A stretch of 64,000 bases of DNA from Sepiola atlantica. Taxonomy: Eukaryota > Mollusca > Cephalopoda > Sepiida > Sepiolidae. Location: NCBI GenBank assembly GCA_963556195.1, contig OY744522.1, positions 39,767,263-39,831,262 of the forward strand, given 5' to 3'. This document shows positions 11,874 through 23,577 of the stretch, one piece after another. A program made the translations under genes and the position numbers. The notes below the pieces were generated by a model. The model was not told where the DNA came from. It made no database searches and saw only the letters and a list, made by a program, of their open reading frames with translations. Positions within the stretch are counted from its first letter, which is position 1, and the number at the start of each line of letters is the position of its first letter.

Positions 11874-12578
11874 ATGGCGTTTAAGCTGTATAACAAGACA
11901 CTCCTCTCAACACCGGACACTGACCACTTCACATACTGGGCAGATTTTGAATATTCTAATTTCAGCGAGGGCCGTAGAAAGTATGTCTTTCTTGGCGTCC
12001 TCAACGGGAATGGACCCCGAATGGGTGACCTGTGCGCCATCAAAACATTTAAAGATAGGGTCGGCGATCATGAGGACTGGAACAAGGAGATATTCAAATG
12101 CAAAGAAGCCCGTGGTCTGGCGCAACAGTTCAACCTCTGCTCGGCCGACGAACGACGGATTACATTCGAAGTGCCCGTCATCGCAGAGGTGGACATGGTG
12201 TCGCATTGCACCCAGTTCATTCAAAAAGTGACTCGTCGAAAAATATTCAATCTGGAGGAATGCGTCGGCATAGAGTCGTACTTAAAAGGCAGCTTCCAGA
12301 AGATGAACTCAAACAGTTGTCTAACGAACCCTGCGCATTACGCGTTCGCCCAGGCTTTCTCGCATTTCACCTACTGGTACACCAATGGTCGCCTCGTTGT
12401 TACGGACCTACAGGGCGTGGTGCACACCGAACATTACCGCCTGACAGATCCGACATTGCATTCCGTAAATCGGGCCTACGGGGCCACGGATAAAGGACCT
12501 GATGGAATTCGCAACTTCCTCGCAAGGCATAGATGTAACAAAATCTGTGCCAACTGGTTTCTCAGCCAGCAACAATAA
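11874..12578 (+). CDS. Alpha-kinase (MHCK/eEF2K-type) catalytic domain protein, single exon
   Basis: The 234-residue ORF covers a complete alpha-kinase domain, an atypical Ser/Thr kinase fold. Visible features in order: Lys57 in CAIKTF (nucleotide-binding Lys); IESYLKGSFQKMNSN at 133-147, the usual E.-L.G.F.K.N.N stretch; DLQG at 178-181 and LTDP at 190-193 (catalytic and metal region); GATDKGPDG at 203-211, the glycine-rich motif of this family; and HRCNKIC at 219-225, the HxCxxxC zinc site near the C-terminus. An in-frame TGA at 11820-11822 and an AAAATGG context support this start. No extra domain is attached, so it is a bare kinase domain or the last exon of a longer gene. There are no frameshifts or missing core residues. 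It could also be an intron-poor retrocopy. The substrate cannot be inferred. Confidence 0.85.
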   Translation: MAFKLYNKTLLSTPDTDHFTYWADFEYSNFSEGRRKYVFLGVLNGNGPRMGDLCAIKTFKDRVGDHEDWNKEIFKCKEARGLAQQFNLCSADERRITFEVPVIAEVDMVSHCTQFIQKVTRRKIFNLEECVGIESYLKGSFQKMNSNSCLTNPAHYAFAQAFSHFTYWYTNGRLVVTDLQGVVHTEHYRLTDPTLHSVNRAYGATDKGPDGIRNFLARHRCNKICANWFLSQQQ

Positions 12579-12615
12579 CCATATACTTATAACAGAGTTT
12601 AGAAGTAAATATTTT

Positions 12616-12654
12616 AGTACATGTTTCGGGGCCTCGGGTTCCCTCATCAGCCAA
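12616..12654 (-). ncRNA. Decayed hammerhead ribozyme-like motif
   Basis: The minus strand reads CTGATGA, then GGG..CCC (short stem II), GAAA, and the palindrome ACATGT followed by A at the expected cleavage position. Stem I is weak, at about 4 bp including a G-U pair. It starts about 40 bp after the alpha-kinase stop codon, on the opposite strand, and is probably the end of a small retroelement. Confidence 0.4.
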
Positions 12655-13009
12655 GAGACAAATCAACAATTTAAGACGGTGTGCGGTGAAACACCAACCT
12701 GCTTCTTTTTTTTATCAAGAATCGCTACTATCTTTTGAGGAAAAACGACTCAGCGGTTCGTGGTGGCCGTTCAGAGCGACACAAAGTGCGGTTATAAAAT
12801 CAAGCGCTTCATCTAAATTATCTGAACGCTTCTAAAGTACGACATTTTGACACAAATCTCATACGTATGTTTTAGAATGAAATTATAAAACCGAAGTAAA
12901 CGTTAACAAACAGGATATATAGAATTTTATAAACGTTTGATTGTATGTACGTAAATGGTGCGAGTAGATCAAACTTGAGTGGCGAAGGGTTGTTTTTGTA
13001 TGTCTTAAT

Positions 13010-14525
13010 TCTGACATCGATTTTATAACTTAGTTCTGAAAAGCATTAGTAACGTTCATGTCATAATTTAGTAATAATGTGTCTACGTTATAATTTATTA
13101 ATAGAAAAGTGATGGCTTAGTGCAATATAATTTAAAACTAAACAATCGTAAGACATGTACTTTGCTATAATTCAGTACCAAAAAAACTTAACATGTGGTT
13201 TGTCATAATAAATACTGAAAAATGCATACGATTAATTTTTTCATGATTTAGTACTAAAAAGCGTAGGACGTGTCTCTGTCATAAGTAAGTACTAAAAAGG
13301 CGTAAGAGGTGTCTAATGTTCTAATTTAGTACTAAAAAATCGTAAAAGATGTCTATGTAATAGTATTGAAAAGGCATAAGAAGTTTCGATGTCATAACTA
13401 GTACTGAAATGGCATAAGTTTCGATGTCATAATTTAATACTGAAAAGGCGTAAGAAGTTTCGATGTCATAATTAGTACTGAAAAGGCTTAAGAAGTTTCG
13501 ATGTCATAATTTAGTACTGAAAAGGCGTAAGAAATTTCGATGTCATAATTTAGTGCTGAAAAGGCATAAGTTTCGATGCCATAATTTAGTAGTGAAAAGG
13601 TGTAAGAAGTTTCGATGTCATAATTTAGTACTGAAAAGGCATAAGAAGTTTCGATATCATAATTTAGCACTGAAAAGGCATAAGAAGTTTCGATGTCATA
13701 ATTTAGTACTAAAAAGGCTTAAGAAGTTTCGATGTCATAATTTAGTACTGAAAAGGCATGAGAAGTTTCGGTGTCATAATTTAGTACTGAAAAGGCATAA
13801 GAAGTTTCGGTGTCATAATTTAGTACTGAAAACGGCATAAGAAGTTTCGATGCCATAATTTAGTACTGAAAAGGCATAAGAAGTTTCGATGCCATAATTT
13901 AGTACTGAAAAGGCATAAGAAGTTTCGATGTCATAATTTAGTACTGAAAAGGCATAAGAAGTTTCGATGTCATAATTTAGTACTGAAAAGGCATAAGAAG
14001 TTTCGATGCCATAATTTAGTACTGAAAAGGCGTAAGACGTTTCGATACCATAATTTAGTACTGAAAAGGCATAAGAAGTTTCGATGCCATAATTTAGTAG
14101 TGAAAAGGCATAAGAAGTTTCGATGTCATAATTTAGTAGTGAAAAGGCATAAGAAGTTTCGATGCCATAATTTAGTACTGAAAAGGCGTAAGACGTTTCG
14201 ATACCATAATTTAGTACTGAAAAGGCATAAGAAGTTTCGATGCCATAATTTAGTACTGAAAAGGCATAAGAAGTTTCGATGTTATAATTTAGTACTTAAA
14301 AGGCATAAGAAGTTTCGATGTCATAATTTTGTACTGAAAAGGCATAAGAAGTTTCGATGTCATAATTTAGTACTGAAAAGGCATAAGAAGTTTCGATGTC
14401 ATAATTTAGTACTGAAAAGGCATAAGAAGTTTCGATGCCATAATTTAGTACTGAAAAGGCGTAAGAAGTTTCGATGACATAATTTAGTACTAAAAAGACT
14501 TTAGAAGTGTCTATGTCATGATTTA
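13010..14525. repeat. 39-bp satellite array, about 1.5 kb
   Basis: The unit is AAGGCATAAGAAGTTTCGAT plus GTCATAATTTAGTACTGAA. The central part, about 13480-14480, is highly uniform. Units before 13400 and at the right edge are strongly diverged, as expected for an array homogenised at its centre. Because 39 is a multiple of three, long KRHKKFRCHNLVL-type ORFs arise, but diverged units break them. Confidence 0.93.
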
Positions 14526-15473
14526 GATGAAGCGCTATTATTTCCAAACTATTGGTTGGTTATCTTTACCGGATTAGAAAAAAAAACTGATGTAAAAACA
14601 CTCTTCAGTTGAAGGACTTCATAGAATTCGCAGTTTCAGAGCGAGGAATTGACGTAGCAAAAGTTTCGCCAAATGGTCTCTAAAAGTCTTGAAGAAAATA
14701 TTCTAGTACGTGTTGAGAAATCTCGTTTTCTTGCACCAGTCAAATCAATCAATTTTTGGAACGATTTTTAAACGAATTTTTAACGATTCGGTGCGCCGAA
14801 ATACCACAATGGGAACGAGCCTAGTGACTGTCAAAATAGCGCATGTGAAGGACGAATCATTTCCTGGGATGAGACCAACCTTAAATATGGGTGCGATAAT
14901 ATTACAACAACAACAAAACATTTTAGTAAAATAGCAATAATAATATCGAAAAAAAAGTATTTATTCTTGAAGTGAAACCTGATTTTTTTTTTTACTTGTC
15001 ACTATTTATTGCAGGACGTCTTTACAATTACCCCGTCATGAAAAAAGGGCCTTATTACTTTTTTTTGAATATTCTAATATTTGACGTACGTACTCCAATG
15101 CTTAATGATGATAAAATCTTGAAATCTCGGTTAATTTTGATACCAAACAAAGGTTTAAAATCTACAAACTTACTTATTCACATTACCCAACGCTTTCAAA
15201 GAGGAACAATTTCTTTTAAAAAATTGTAGAAGAGAACACTCACTAATAAAAAAATTAATTTTGCATAAGATAAATAGTCCCGGCAATGCGCGTACACGCC
15301 CATATATATTATTCACTGAATACTATACATTATTTTTATCCCTTCGGTTTCATTGGAAACTTAAGCCGCAGGGTTAAAGATATCAAATGTAACCGGTTCA
15401 TCAGTCGCTACTCATATATATGTTCTTGCACAAGCAATTGAGCACTCTTAATATTTCTCGTAGAACACTTAAT

Positions 15474-15476
<3 letters not shown>
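14526..15476. other. Unannotated AT-rich interval
   Basis: Short ORFs only (for example 14710-14934 and 14972-15229), without recognisable similarity. Confidence 0.45.

Positions 15477-15525
<49 letters not shown>
15477..15525. repeat. (TA)n microsatellite
   Basis: Pure TA run touching the left end of the fold-back element. Confidence 0.95.
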
Positions 15526-15529
<4 letters not shown>

Positions 15530-15806
15530 GAACGAAAGATGAAGATAAAAAATTGCATAGAATTACATAAAATTACATAAAATTGATACAAATTTTATTA
15601 CATCGAAAGTTCAGATGCAAGGAGTTACACTAATCCTTAAACCATGGTTTTTCAAAGATCCTCTGACGGGAAGAGTTTTATCTTTGAAAAACCATGGTTT
15701 AAGGATTAGTGTAACTCCTTGCATTTGAACTTTAGGATGTAATAAAATTTGTATCAATTTTATGTAATTTTATGCAATTTTTTATCTTCATCTTTCCTTC
15801 TTTAAA
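15523..15806. mobile_element. Fold-back (inverted repeat) element, about 280 bp
   Basis: The left arm 15525-15658 and right arm 15681-15804 are reverse complements over roughly 125 bp, with a few mismatches and one ~10-bp repeat-length difference. The central spacer is about 22 bp. Each end lies at TTAA. No ORF is present. This is a non-autonomous MITE or fold-back element; TTAA ends could mean a piggyBac-like origin, but the sequence does not prove it. Confidence 0.75.
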
Positions 15807-15996
15807 ATTGATTGCTCTACTCAACGTATTGAGCTTTACTTTATCACCATAGATCACTTTACGATACTTCACTTATCGTTAATTCTATTATATATTGTAT
15901 TGGAGCATTTCAGAAGCAAGAAAGTAAATCCAAAGAGTTCTTCTTTTGTTATGATATTTTAAGGTAATTTTCGAGAACCTTTCCCTTCGTCTGCCT

Positions 15997-16099
<103 letters not shown>

Positions 16100-16604
16100 A
16101 TTTAAAATTGTTATTAATAATTTAGCCGTTATTTCCACAGTATTTCATAGTATAGAGAATTTACAATCAACATCTTTCTGTAAGAAGCTCTATTTTCGCC
16201 AGGAAAAGAACTATAATAATTATTTTAATTGTTTCAGAAAAAATAATTTATTTAGACAAGAAAAACTTCCAAAGCATCATATTACCCTTTTCTTGCGATT
16301 ATGTTGACTACGATTGTTTCAGAGAAATTAATAACATTGTTATCTTTGAAAACAAGATTATAATGCAGAAAACATTCATTATATTTAAATCAGATGTTCC
16401 GTCAGTTTCAAAACTGTTCCCATCTCTTCTTCAGAACCGGTTATAACAAAGTGTTTGCTATTACTTTCTCTGGAAGTATCGTAGTCCAGATAATTGTAAT
16501 AAAAAGTAATATGATTCTTTGGAACTTGTTTTTGGTTAAAAATAGATTTTCTCTAAAACAACTCAAATAATTATATGTATAGTCTACTAGTTATAATTAT
16601 TTGT

Positions 16605-16731
16605 GTTTAGTTATATATATATAATAATGTTTAAATCTATATATATATAATAATGTTTAGTTATATATATATAATAATGTTTAAATCTATATATATATAT
16701 AATAATGTTTAGTTATATATATAATAATGTT

Positions 16732-16787
<56 letters not shown>

Positions 16788-16812
16788 GTTTAGTTATATA
16801 TATAATAATGTT
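16605..16812. repeat. TA mosaic with ATAATGTTTA(G/A) units
   Basis: Blocks of TATATATA alternate with TAATAATGTTTAGT or TAATAATGTTTAAATC, enclosing a pure TA run at about 16735-16785. Confidence 0.9.
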
Positions 16813-16854
16813 TAGCTCAAATAAATTTTTCCACTTCATATCTCATTCGATTTT

Positions 16855-17019
16855 CTTAGTTTTTAATTTATCATTCTGACGTTTCCTCTTAGATGGTCAG
16901 ACGTTAAGGCCTTAAGGAAAATTTTAGCACATTTCTTTTTTCCAACCGCTCGTTTCATTGATTTAAAAAAAATGTTTCCTCTGAAATTTATCCTACGATT
17001 TTGTTGTACGCGAAATTTA

Positions 17020-17022
<3 letters not shown>
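16855..17022 (+). repeat. Dispersed repeat A, copy 1, ending in (TA)n
   Basis: This segment (TTATCATTCTGACGTTTCCT ... GGCCTTAAGGAAAATTTT ... ATGTTTCCTCTGAAATTTAT) recurs on the minus strand at 46936-47108. A shortened third copy lies at 47130-47180. All three run straight into a TA microsatellite at the same end. Confidence 0.8.

Positions 17023-17079
<57 letters not shown>
17023..17079. repeat. (TA)n microsatellite at the tail of repeat A
   Basis: Pure TA run adjoining the CGCGAAATTTACTCA end of repeat A. Confidence 0.95.
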
Positions 17080-17082
<3 letters not shown>

Positions 17083-17089
17083 ATTTATT

Positions 17090-18065
17090 TAAAAACGAAC
17101 GATAAAAGTTACGAAATATTTTTACATGGTTTTTTATTTAGAAAAAATACGGAATTTTTTAAATTGAATTTTAACAAAATATGCGAATAGTCTGTTCATT
17201 AATCCTAACCCAAACATCAAAATAATAAACGTGTTGTGTTTCACTATGGTCTAATACGAAGACAAAGAACATGGTTAACATTATCGTGTAGTAAGTAAAA
17301 TTTTAAACTAAAATATAATAAAACCTATTTGTTTGTTATCGAAACGTACCTAGATACTTAGACTTCATAATATACAGGAGTTATCCCCCGTTGAATCATA
17401 TTCAAATCATCTCCCTTGAATTATACTGAGCAACAAGAGAGTGCGATCTTCTATTCAGAAGTACAAGAATGACTCGAGATTCAAGTCGAGGCTTTTCCTC
17501 TTTCTAGCTTTGGGCTTCAAGACAGGCGGACGCGTTCCGCCTAATACTCCATTTATCATGATTTTAACACCTCTGACGCCGTTTTCTCAGATCTCGTTTC
17601 TGGGCGCAGTTAGACAAGAATCCCAGACAGCTAAACATCTTAGCATAACCTTCTTCTACTGGTCACAGATATTGTTCACAGATAATATCAAAGAAAGTCG
17701 TATTTACTCTCTATAAATTGTTTTAAACATAAGGAGTCCTTTCATGGCGCTGTGATTATGAAGTAGTACCTTTATTCCATAGATTATTCCGACTGGCATA
17801 GCCTTATACTTGTGTTCAGGTTAGTTCAGACAATATATCCTCGCCATTGTTATCATCCAAACGTTAGGGTCGCTATACTCTCCAGCCTTCCCTATATTTT
17901 ATCTAGTTTTGCAATGTTTAACCTTGTTCTAAGGGAGAATGTGTTTTCCCTACTGTTCGCGTCAAATCCGGTGTCCCTTCCTTGTTATCACATGGAGTTG
18001 TTCTACCCCGCCCAACATGTTTCAACGTGTGACCTTCAAGTGGACTTGATGAATTTTTAAAATCC
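17090..18065. other. Unannotated interval
   Basis: No recognisable protein, RNA or element ends. ORFs at 17441-17716 and 17812-18060 are under 100 codons with no similarity I can name. Confidence 0.45.
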
Positions 18066-18072
18066 TGAATTT

Positions 18073-18110
18073 ATTTTTATTATTATTATAATTATCATTA
18101 TTATTATTAC

Positions 18111-18167
<57 letters not shown>

Positions 18168-18193
18168 TATTATTATTACTATTATTATTATTA

Positions 18194-18225
<32 letters not shown>

Positions 18226-18244
18226 GTTGTTGTTGTTGTTGTTT
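18073..18244. repeat. (ATT)n-(GTT)n microsatellite
   Basis: Long trinucleotide run with a few ATC and ACT interruptions, changing to GTT at the right end. The poly-Asn ORF on the minus strand is an artefact. Confidence 0.95.
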
Positions 18245-19250
18245 TGTCTTTGTTTGTTTTTTGCCAAGGACATAGTTAACATTCATTGTTTTTCTTTGTT
18301 TTATTAATAATCAACTGTATCTATCGGTCTTTTAACTTTAACCCCCCCCCCCTTACCTTTTCTCATAATTTATTCATTTGTCAGAAAATATTTACTTTTT
18401 TGGAAAGAAAATTTAATGACAGAATATATGTCATTAAAAAAACCGTTCTGCAATACAATGGATAGGACGTTTTAGGCAATCTTGAAATTTAAATCCAATA
18501 AATACTTTCGAGTTTTTTTTTCTTTTAACGACGAAACAGGCATGGTATGAAATAATATATTTTTAAAAACAGCTGTTTTGATACCCCTCCCCTTTCCCCC
18601 TCTTTTTAAATTGAACTTTTGTGCAGTGTAATAGAATTACTTACGATATCATTTGATCATTAAAGTGTGCTATGACACCTACGAATAAAATTGTTTAAAA
18701 TTATAAGATATTTTTTTACAAGTTAATTTAACGTTACGTTTTAAATTGTCACATACATATGATATGTTGTTTGGCAATGTTATTATATAAATGTCTATGT
18801 TATCGGCATTTATGTTTGGCCTCCTCGTCGAATTATATAGTTGCTCTACTTTGGCTTCAAGGTATCATTATCCAATTTCCTTCCACTGCCTTATGGACCA
18901 TTGTTGTTGTTGTTTCAATGCTTCAAAGTCCGCGTGCGCCATTTCCATCCATGCATGAATGGCTATAACTAATTTTGGAAAGTTTCTTCGAACCAACCAA
19001 AAATCGATAATTAGATCTGATCAAAGAATAATAATATTCGGATGATTAGAGAGTAAAAACGATTTTTGCTGTAATGAATAATGATTATTCGGAAACTTAT
19101 TTTCCTACCATGGCTTGAAGGTGTCATTGCGACTGCTGGACAATCATTATTATTAAATTATTTCTCCTACGTTTGCATAAGAAGAAAAACAATTAAATCG
19201 TTGTTCGTGGTAGAAAAATTACAGTCCATTTTTTCATCCTCACAATATTA
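18245..19250. other. Unannotated interval
   Basis: A poly-C run at about 18342-18351 and TTG repeats near 18902. A loose partial duplication links 18845-18910 with 19105-19160. No gene is seen. Confidence 0.4.
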
Positions 19251-19257
19251 TTAATGA

Positions 19258-19709
19258 TTTGGTTGAAGTTGGTTCAAGTCAAGTTGGCGAAGCATTGCTG
19301 GAAGTTGGTTCAAGTCAAATTGACGAGGCATTGCTGGAAGTTGGTTCAAGTCAAGTTGGCGAGACATTTCTGGAAGTTGGTTCAAGTCAAGTTGGTGAGG
19401 CATTGCTGGAAGTTGGTTCAAGTCAAGTTGACGAGGAATTGCTGGAAGTTGGTTCAAGTCAAGTTGACGAAGCATTGCTGGAAGTTGGTTCAAGTCAAAT
19501 TGGCGAGGCATTGCTGGAAGTTGGTTCAAGTCAAGTTGGCGAGGCATTGCTGGAAGTTGGTTCAAGTCAAATTGGCGAGGCATTGCTGGAAGTTAGTTCA
19601 AGTCAAGTTGGCGAGGCATTGCTGGAAGTTGGTTCAAGTCAAATTGGCGAGGCATTGCTGGAAGTTGGTTCAAGTCAAGTTGGCGCGGCATTGCTGGAAG
19701 TTGGTTCTC
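19258..19709. repeat. 36-bp minisatellite, about 12 copies
   Basis: The unit is GGAAGTTGGTTCAAGTCAAG plus TTGGCGAGGCATTGCT. Several frames on both strands stay open because the unit is a multiple of three and lacks stops. The frame EVGSSQVGEALL is one of at least three open readings, with no flanking gene structure. Confidence 0.95.
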
Positions 19710-19785
19710 CGCGATCAATGTAATAACATAGTTGACATTTCAAAATTAGTATCACAATCGGTAAATCCTTTCGCAAATATTTTTA

Positions 19786-20460
19786 GTACCGGGTGACCCA
19801 TAAAAAATGCAACCCATAAAATTGTTAATAAAATTAACAACCATATAAATAAACAAATAAACTTCAATGCCTTACTTGTCCACCAAGATTCAATGATAAA
19901 TGTCCAACAGTCTCTGCTTTATCACCGTTCTTCAGTTCAGTAATTGTCTGTTGATTGGTTTGGTAGACATTATCTTTGAGATAATCTCACAAATAAAAGT
20001 CCAATTAGTGTGACGCCAATTCACTTCTACTGGTGAGACGATCACCGCATATGATTGAACAGTGAAAAAACAAAGACTGTTGGACATTCATGACGGAAAC
20101 TTGGTGGGCAAGCCAGACATAGATTGCAGAAAGATTGTGAGTTTTATGAACGATTCCATTGGTGGAATTTTGGATACGACGGGCAAAACTGTGAATAAAT
20201 CCGAAACACTTCTCTCTTGTCACTACCCTGATTTGGGCTTCGATGGCCATCTTCAACTCAGGAATAGTCTGGGAATTGTTATCTTTGAGATAACCCCACA
20301 AAAAACCTAGTGGATTAGGGTCCGGTGAGTGTGAAGCCCATTTAGAATCACCCCTTCTATGTATGAGTCGACCGTCACATATTGTTGAACAGTAATAAAA
20401 CAAATACTGTTGAGTATTCATGACTGAACCTTGTAGGATAGTTCAGGCATAGACTGGAGT
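19786..20460 (-). pseudogene. IS630/Tc1-like transposase C-terminal remnant, partly duplicated
   Basis: The minus strand reads SPDPNPLGFLWGYLKDN, then QTIPELKMAIEAQIR and FARRIQ. This matches the region around the third catalytic acidic residue and C-terminus of IS630/Tc1-mariner-type transposases (consensus SPDLNPxDFFLWGYLK). A second, more broken copy of the same coding region lies at about 19860-20095. At 19788 the sequence TACCGGGTGACCCATAAAAA resembles the short terminal repeat of such elements next to a TA target. Stops and missing N-terminus make it inactive. Confidence 0.65.
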
Positions 20461-20464
20461 TTAT

Positions 20465-22405
20465 TTGTTCCATATATGGTTGGATTGTTGATAGGATTAT
20501 GAATATTATTAGCGCTTTCATTGGTGGCATTTTGGGATAAGGGTAAGGGTCACCTTATATTAATGTGGTCGAAAAGTAATTATGTTTCACGCCGGTGTGA
20601 ATTGTGAATCAACCAACCTAAACAGCACGAAAGAATTACGTCTAGACTTAGCTTCTTATCTTTGTAGCACAGTTGCAGATGGCAACCACAAAGAAAACAA
20701 ATTCAAAAGCGACGCAACAATATTTGGTTAACCGTCAGAAAATTACCGACGAACGAAGGTTCTGTCTTTTGTTTGAAATAAACGCTCCACGTTGAAATCA
20801 TGAACCATGAACCATCTTCTGTTACTTCGATCATTTGTTTCGGATTATTTGAATTATTCGGACTACTGTTCTCATCTTGGATGTTATTCTCACAACGTTT
20901 CAGCCGATGTAACTTCCGACCTTCTTCAGATGCACTTGTTGATCTCGGGAATCTTTATGAACTGTACAGAATAGCTTGCTCTCGTTCCGTCAGCCATCAC
21001 CGGATAGAAGTGTTACGTAATTCTTAATTATATTCTTAGTATCGCCTGGACTGAGGATTGAACCTTCAACCTCCAAAAGAATATTACTTAGAACTAAATA
21101 TTACTTAGCATTTCATCTGTGGCACCACGGGTACATGTTAATAGGATGCACCTGAAGAAGGTCGGAGGTAACATCGGCCGAAACGTTGCGACAATAAAAG
21201 ACCAAGTTGAGTGATTCTGAATGATTCATAGACGGTTTGCTAATCATTTTTAATTAACTTATTAATTACTGTTATCGTTATTCGGTTATCGATCTTTATT
21301 AAATCAATTTTATTATTTTTAACTTGAATCGGTAACTGGAAATCATTTGAAAGTTATCTGTTTGTATGACTCCATGGAAAGAAAATGACGTTTGAATTGT
21401 TACCCCGTGTTTTTTGTGATTGTTTTTATATCCAGGATTATATTATTTTAATTACCGCCCGACAACGCCTATAAGCATCAGAAAATAAAAGCATTATTTC
21501 GCATGAATTAATGCAGTTTTTTTTTTTATGATGACGCCCGTGGTCAAGTTTATCTTGTCAATTGAAACTTAGCGGCTAATAGCCATACTCGAACCAGCAC
21601 CGTAATTGAACTCTAGCTGCTAATGTATTTCTATGGAAAACGCTGTCTCTATTTATTGTGCACAAAACTAAGATTTGAAGTTTCAGTGAAAAAAAAAAAA
21701 TTGTGTTGGTACATAATTATTGCGTTTTTTAGTTTGTTTGTTTTTTGGCTTTTTTAGAGTTTTTTTTTTGGGGGGGGGGCGGGTTTTTTCAGCAAATTTA
21801 AAAATACGGACACATTCGACATTGTTTTTTTTTTATCAGATAATACGTGAGGAACCCATAACCCAGCCAATTCCATACTTTTACGAACTCTTTGAAACGA
21901 TAAACATTGGTCGAATCGTCAACATTGGAATCTTCGGCCAACATTTTTGTTGTCAAGTTTTGTCCTGTTCCACGGCTGCCAAAAGTGCCTGGTCGTTAAA
22001 ATTTGATGGCCCACCTCTTCCTTCTTCGTCTGCGAGGTTTGTATCGCCAGATCTAGACTTCCTGCATTATCTTTCAAGTTGGCTTTTGGTGATTGTTCCT
22101 TCACCAAAAAGGTTCATTGAGATCGCGAAATGACTGTGTTGCATTCCGACCTTTCTCGAAGTGGTAGAACATAATATGACGAATATGGATCGGATTTTCG
22201 AGACGCATTCTGAAACGAGAGGATTATTCTTATGAAACAAATGAAAAAACCCGCCAATTTATTATTGTTTTGTTGAATAAAATTTGTTGAAAAAAGCCGC
22301 AATATTTATGCACCAACTCAGTAGTTTTTTCTTTTACTTAGGAGTTTCAAGTTTTCTCCACTCTGGCAGGCAGCCATTTTGAAAAGTTAACCAATAACAA
22401 GTTTA
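20465..22405. other. Interval with two inverted Penelope-type motif relics
   Basis: CTTCAGAAG..GTCGG..ACATCGGC..GAAACGTTG-type sequence occurs on the minus strand at 20893-20933 and on the plus strand at 21144-21185, so the two copies face each other. This motif is common in metazoan repeats and resembles a degenerate hammerhead core (CTGAAGA in place of CTGATGA). The rest, including ORFs at 21720-22133, is unrecognised. Confidence 0.4.
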
Positions 22406-22892
22406 AAATTTGGGGTTTCTTTTACTTTACTGAGCAGACTAAAAACGCTCAAAAAACAAATATACAACAAATAAAAGTAACTGTAGGCGATAAAAGTTAT
22501 TTTCAAACTTACCTGTGGCATTTGTTTGTATTTTTAACCCGTTCCAAGTGCTATTTATTAGAAAATAAATTGTTCGTCACACCACATCGCACAATTCCAA
22601 GATGGCGGTCGTGGGGGGGGGGCTATGTAAGAGAATGAAGAATGGCGCCATTTTCTTTTTGTGCAAAAAAAAAACAAGAATTTTTTTTACATCTAATAAA
22701 AACCCATGTATACTACGTAAAAATACAAACAAATGTCATAGCTACGTAAGAAAATAGCTATTCTCGACGTAGGTCGCCTTTACTTGTTGCATACTTACGT
22801 TTGTAAACACTTTCTCGTTCGTTTTTTTTTTTTTACCCCGTTCACGACCCTGCGGAGTAAAGTAAAAGATACCCAAAATTTGACTCCTATTT
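22405..22892. mobile_element. Possible TIR element
   Basis: The segment at about 22408-22440 (AAATTTGGGGTTTCTTTTAC, then TTTACTGAGCAG) is the imperfect reverse complement of about 22852-22888. A second inverted match (ACATTTGTTTGTATTTTTA) lies inside. No transposase is present. The arms are about 80% identical by eye, so the call is tentative. Confidence 0.4.
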
Positions 22893-23295
22893 ACCCTAGT
22901 TAACGAGGATTGTTATCTTATATTTTACTGATATTATAGTTAACTAGAAAATACATCAATTTTAGGTTTAGTAATTACATTGAATAATTGCCATAAAATG
23001 ATATTAGATGTTGTCGGGCTAAAATTTGAATTGATTCTGGTTTTTATTTATTCCAGCTTCTCATACATATATGTCATGTGACCATCTATATGTTCTGCTG
23101 TAATCTGCAGGTTACATTGTTTGAATTTTTACCAATAAAAGCAAGCCCGCCCCCAGAATAGATTTGATAAGTCTATCACTGGGTCCGGGCACTCTCTGTG
23201 GGTTGTTGGTTTTGTTTTTATTTTGATCATGTAGTTAGCATGTTGATTTAACACAACAACCAGTGTCGGATTTAGCTGTTACTGGTGGTGGTATT

Positions 23296-23362
23296 ATTAT
23301 TATCATTATCATAACTACTACAACTACTACTACTACTATTATTATTATTATTATTATTATTA
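23296..23362. repeat. (ATT)n / (ACT)n microsatellite
   Basis: Trinucleotide run with ACT interruptions. Confidence 0.9.
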
Positions 23363-23431
23363 TTTTTTTATTTTTTTTTATAGTCGTCTCAACTTTTGGA
23401 TGTTTTTAGTTGGAGTTTTCTTTTTTGAACA

Positions 23432-23527
23432 TCAAGTCGATTTCCTTGACTTTAGACATTGAAGCTGTACCTTAACACTTTCGCCGATCCTAACAGGCAA
23501 GCCTTTTGCGAATTGGAAAAGAAATTG

Positions 23528-23577
<50 letters not shown>

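Noticed and set aside
11907..12493. Overlapping ORFs in other frames of the alpha-kinase exon
   Set aside because: Shadow frames of the 234-codon coding sequence, with no motifs of their own.
13488..14547. KRHKKFRCHNLVL repeat protein
   Set aside because: 39-bp satellite. Unit variants shift or stop the frame, and both strands are open in places.
18022..18282. Poly-Asn protein
   Set aside because: Translation of an (ATT)n microsatellite.
19254..19796. Repetitive 12-residue protein (EVGSSQVGEALL)
   Set aside because: Three overlapping frames are open at once, and the reading starts and stops at the array edges.
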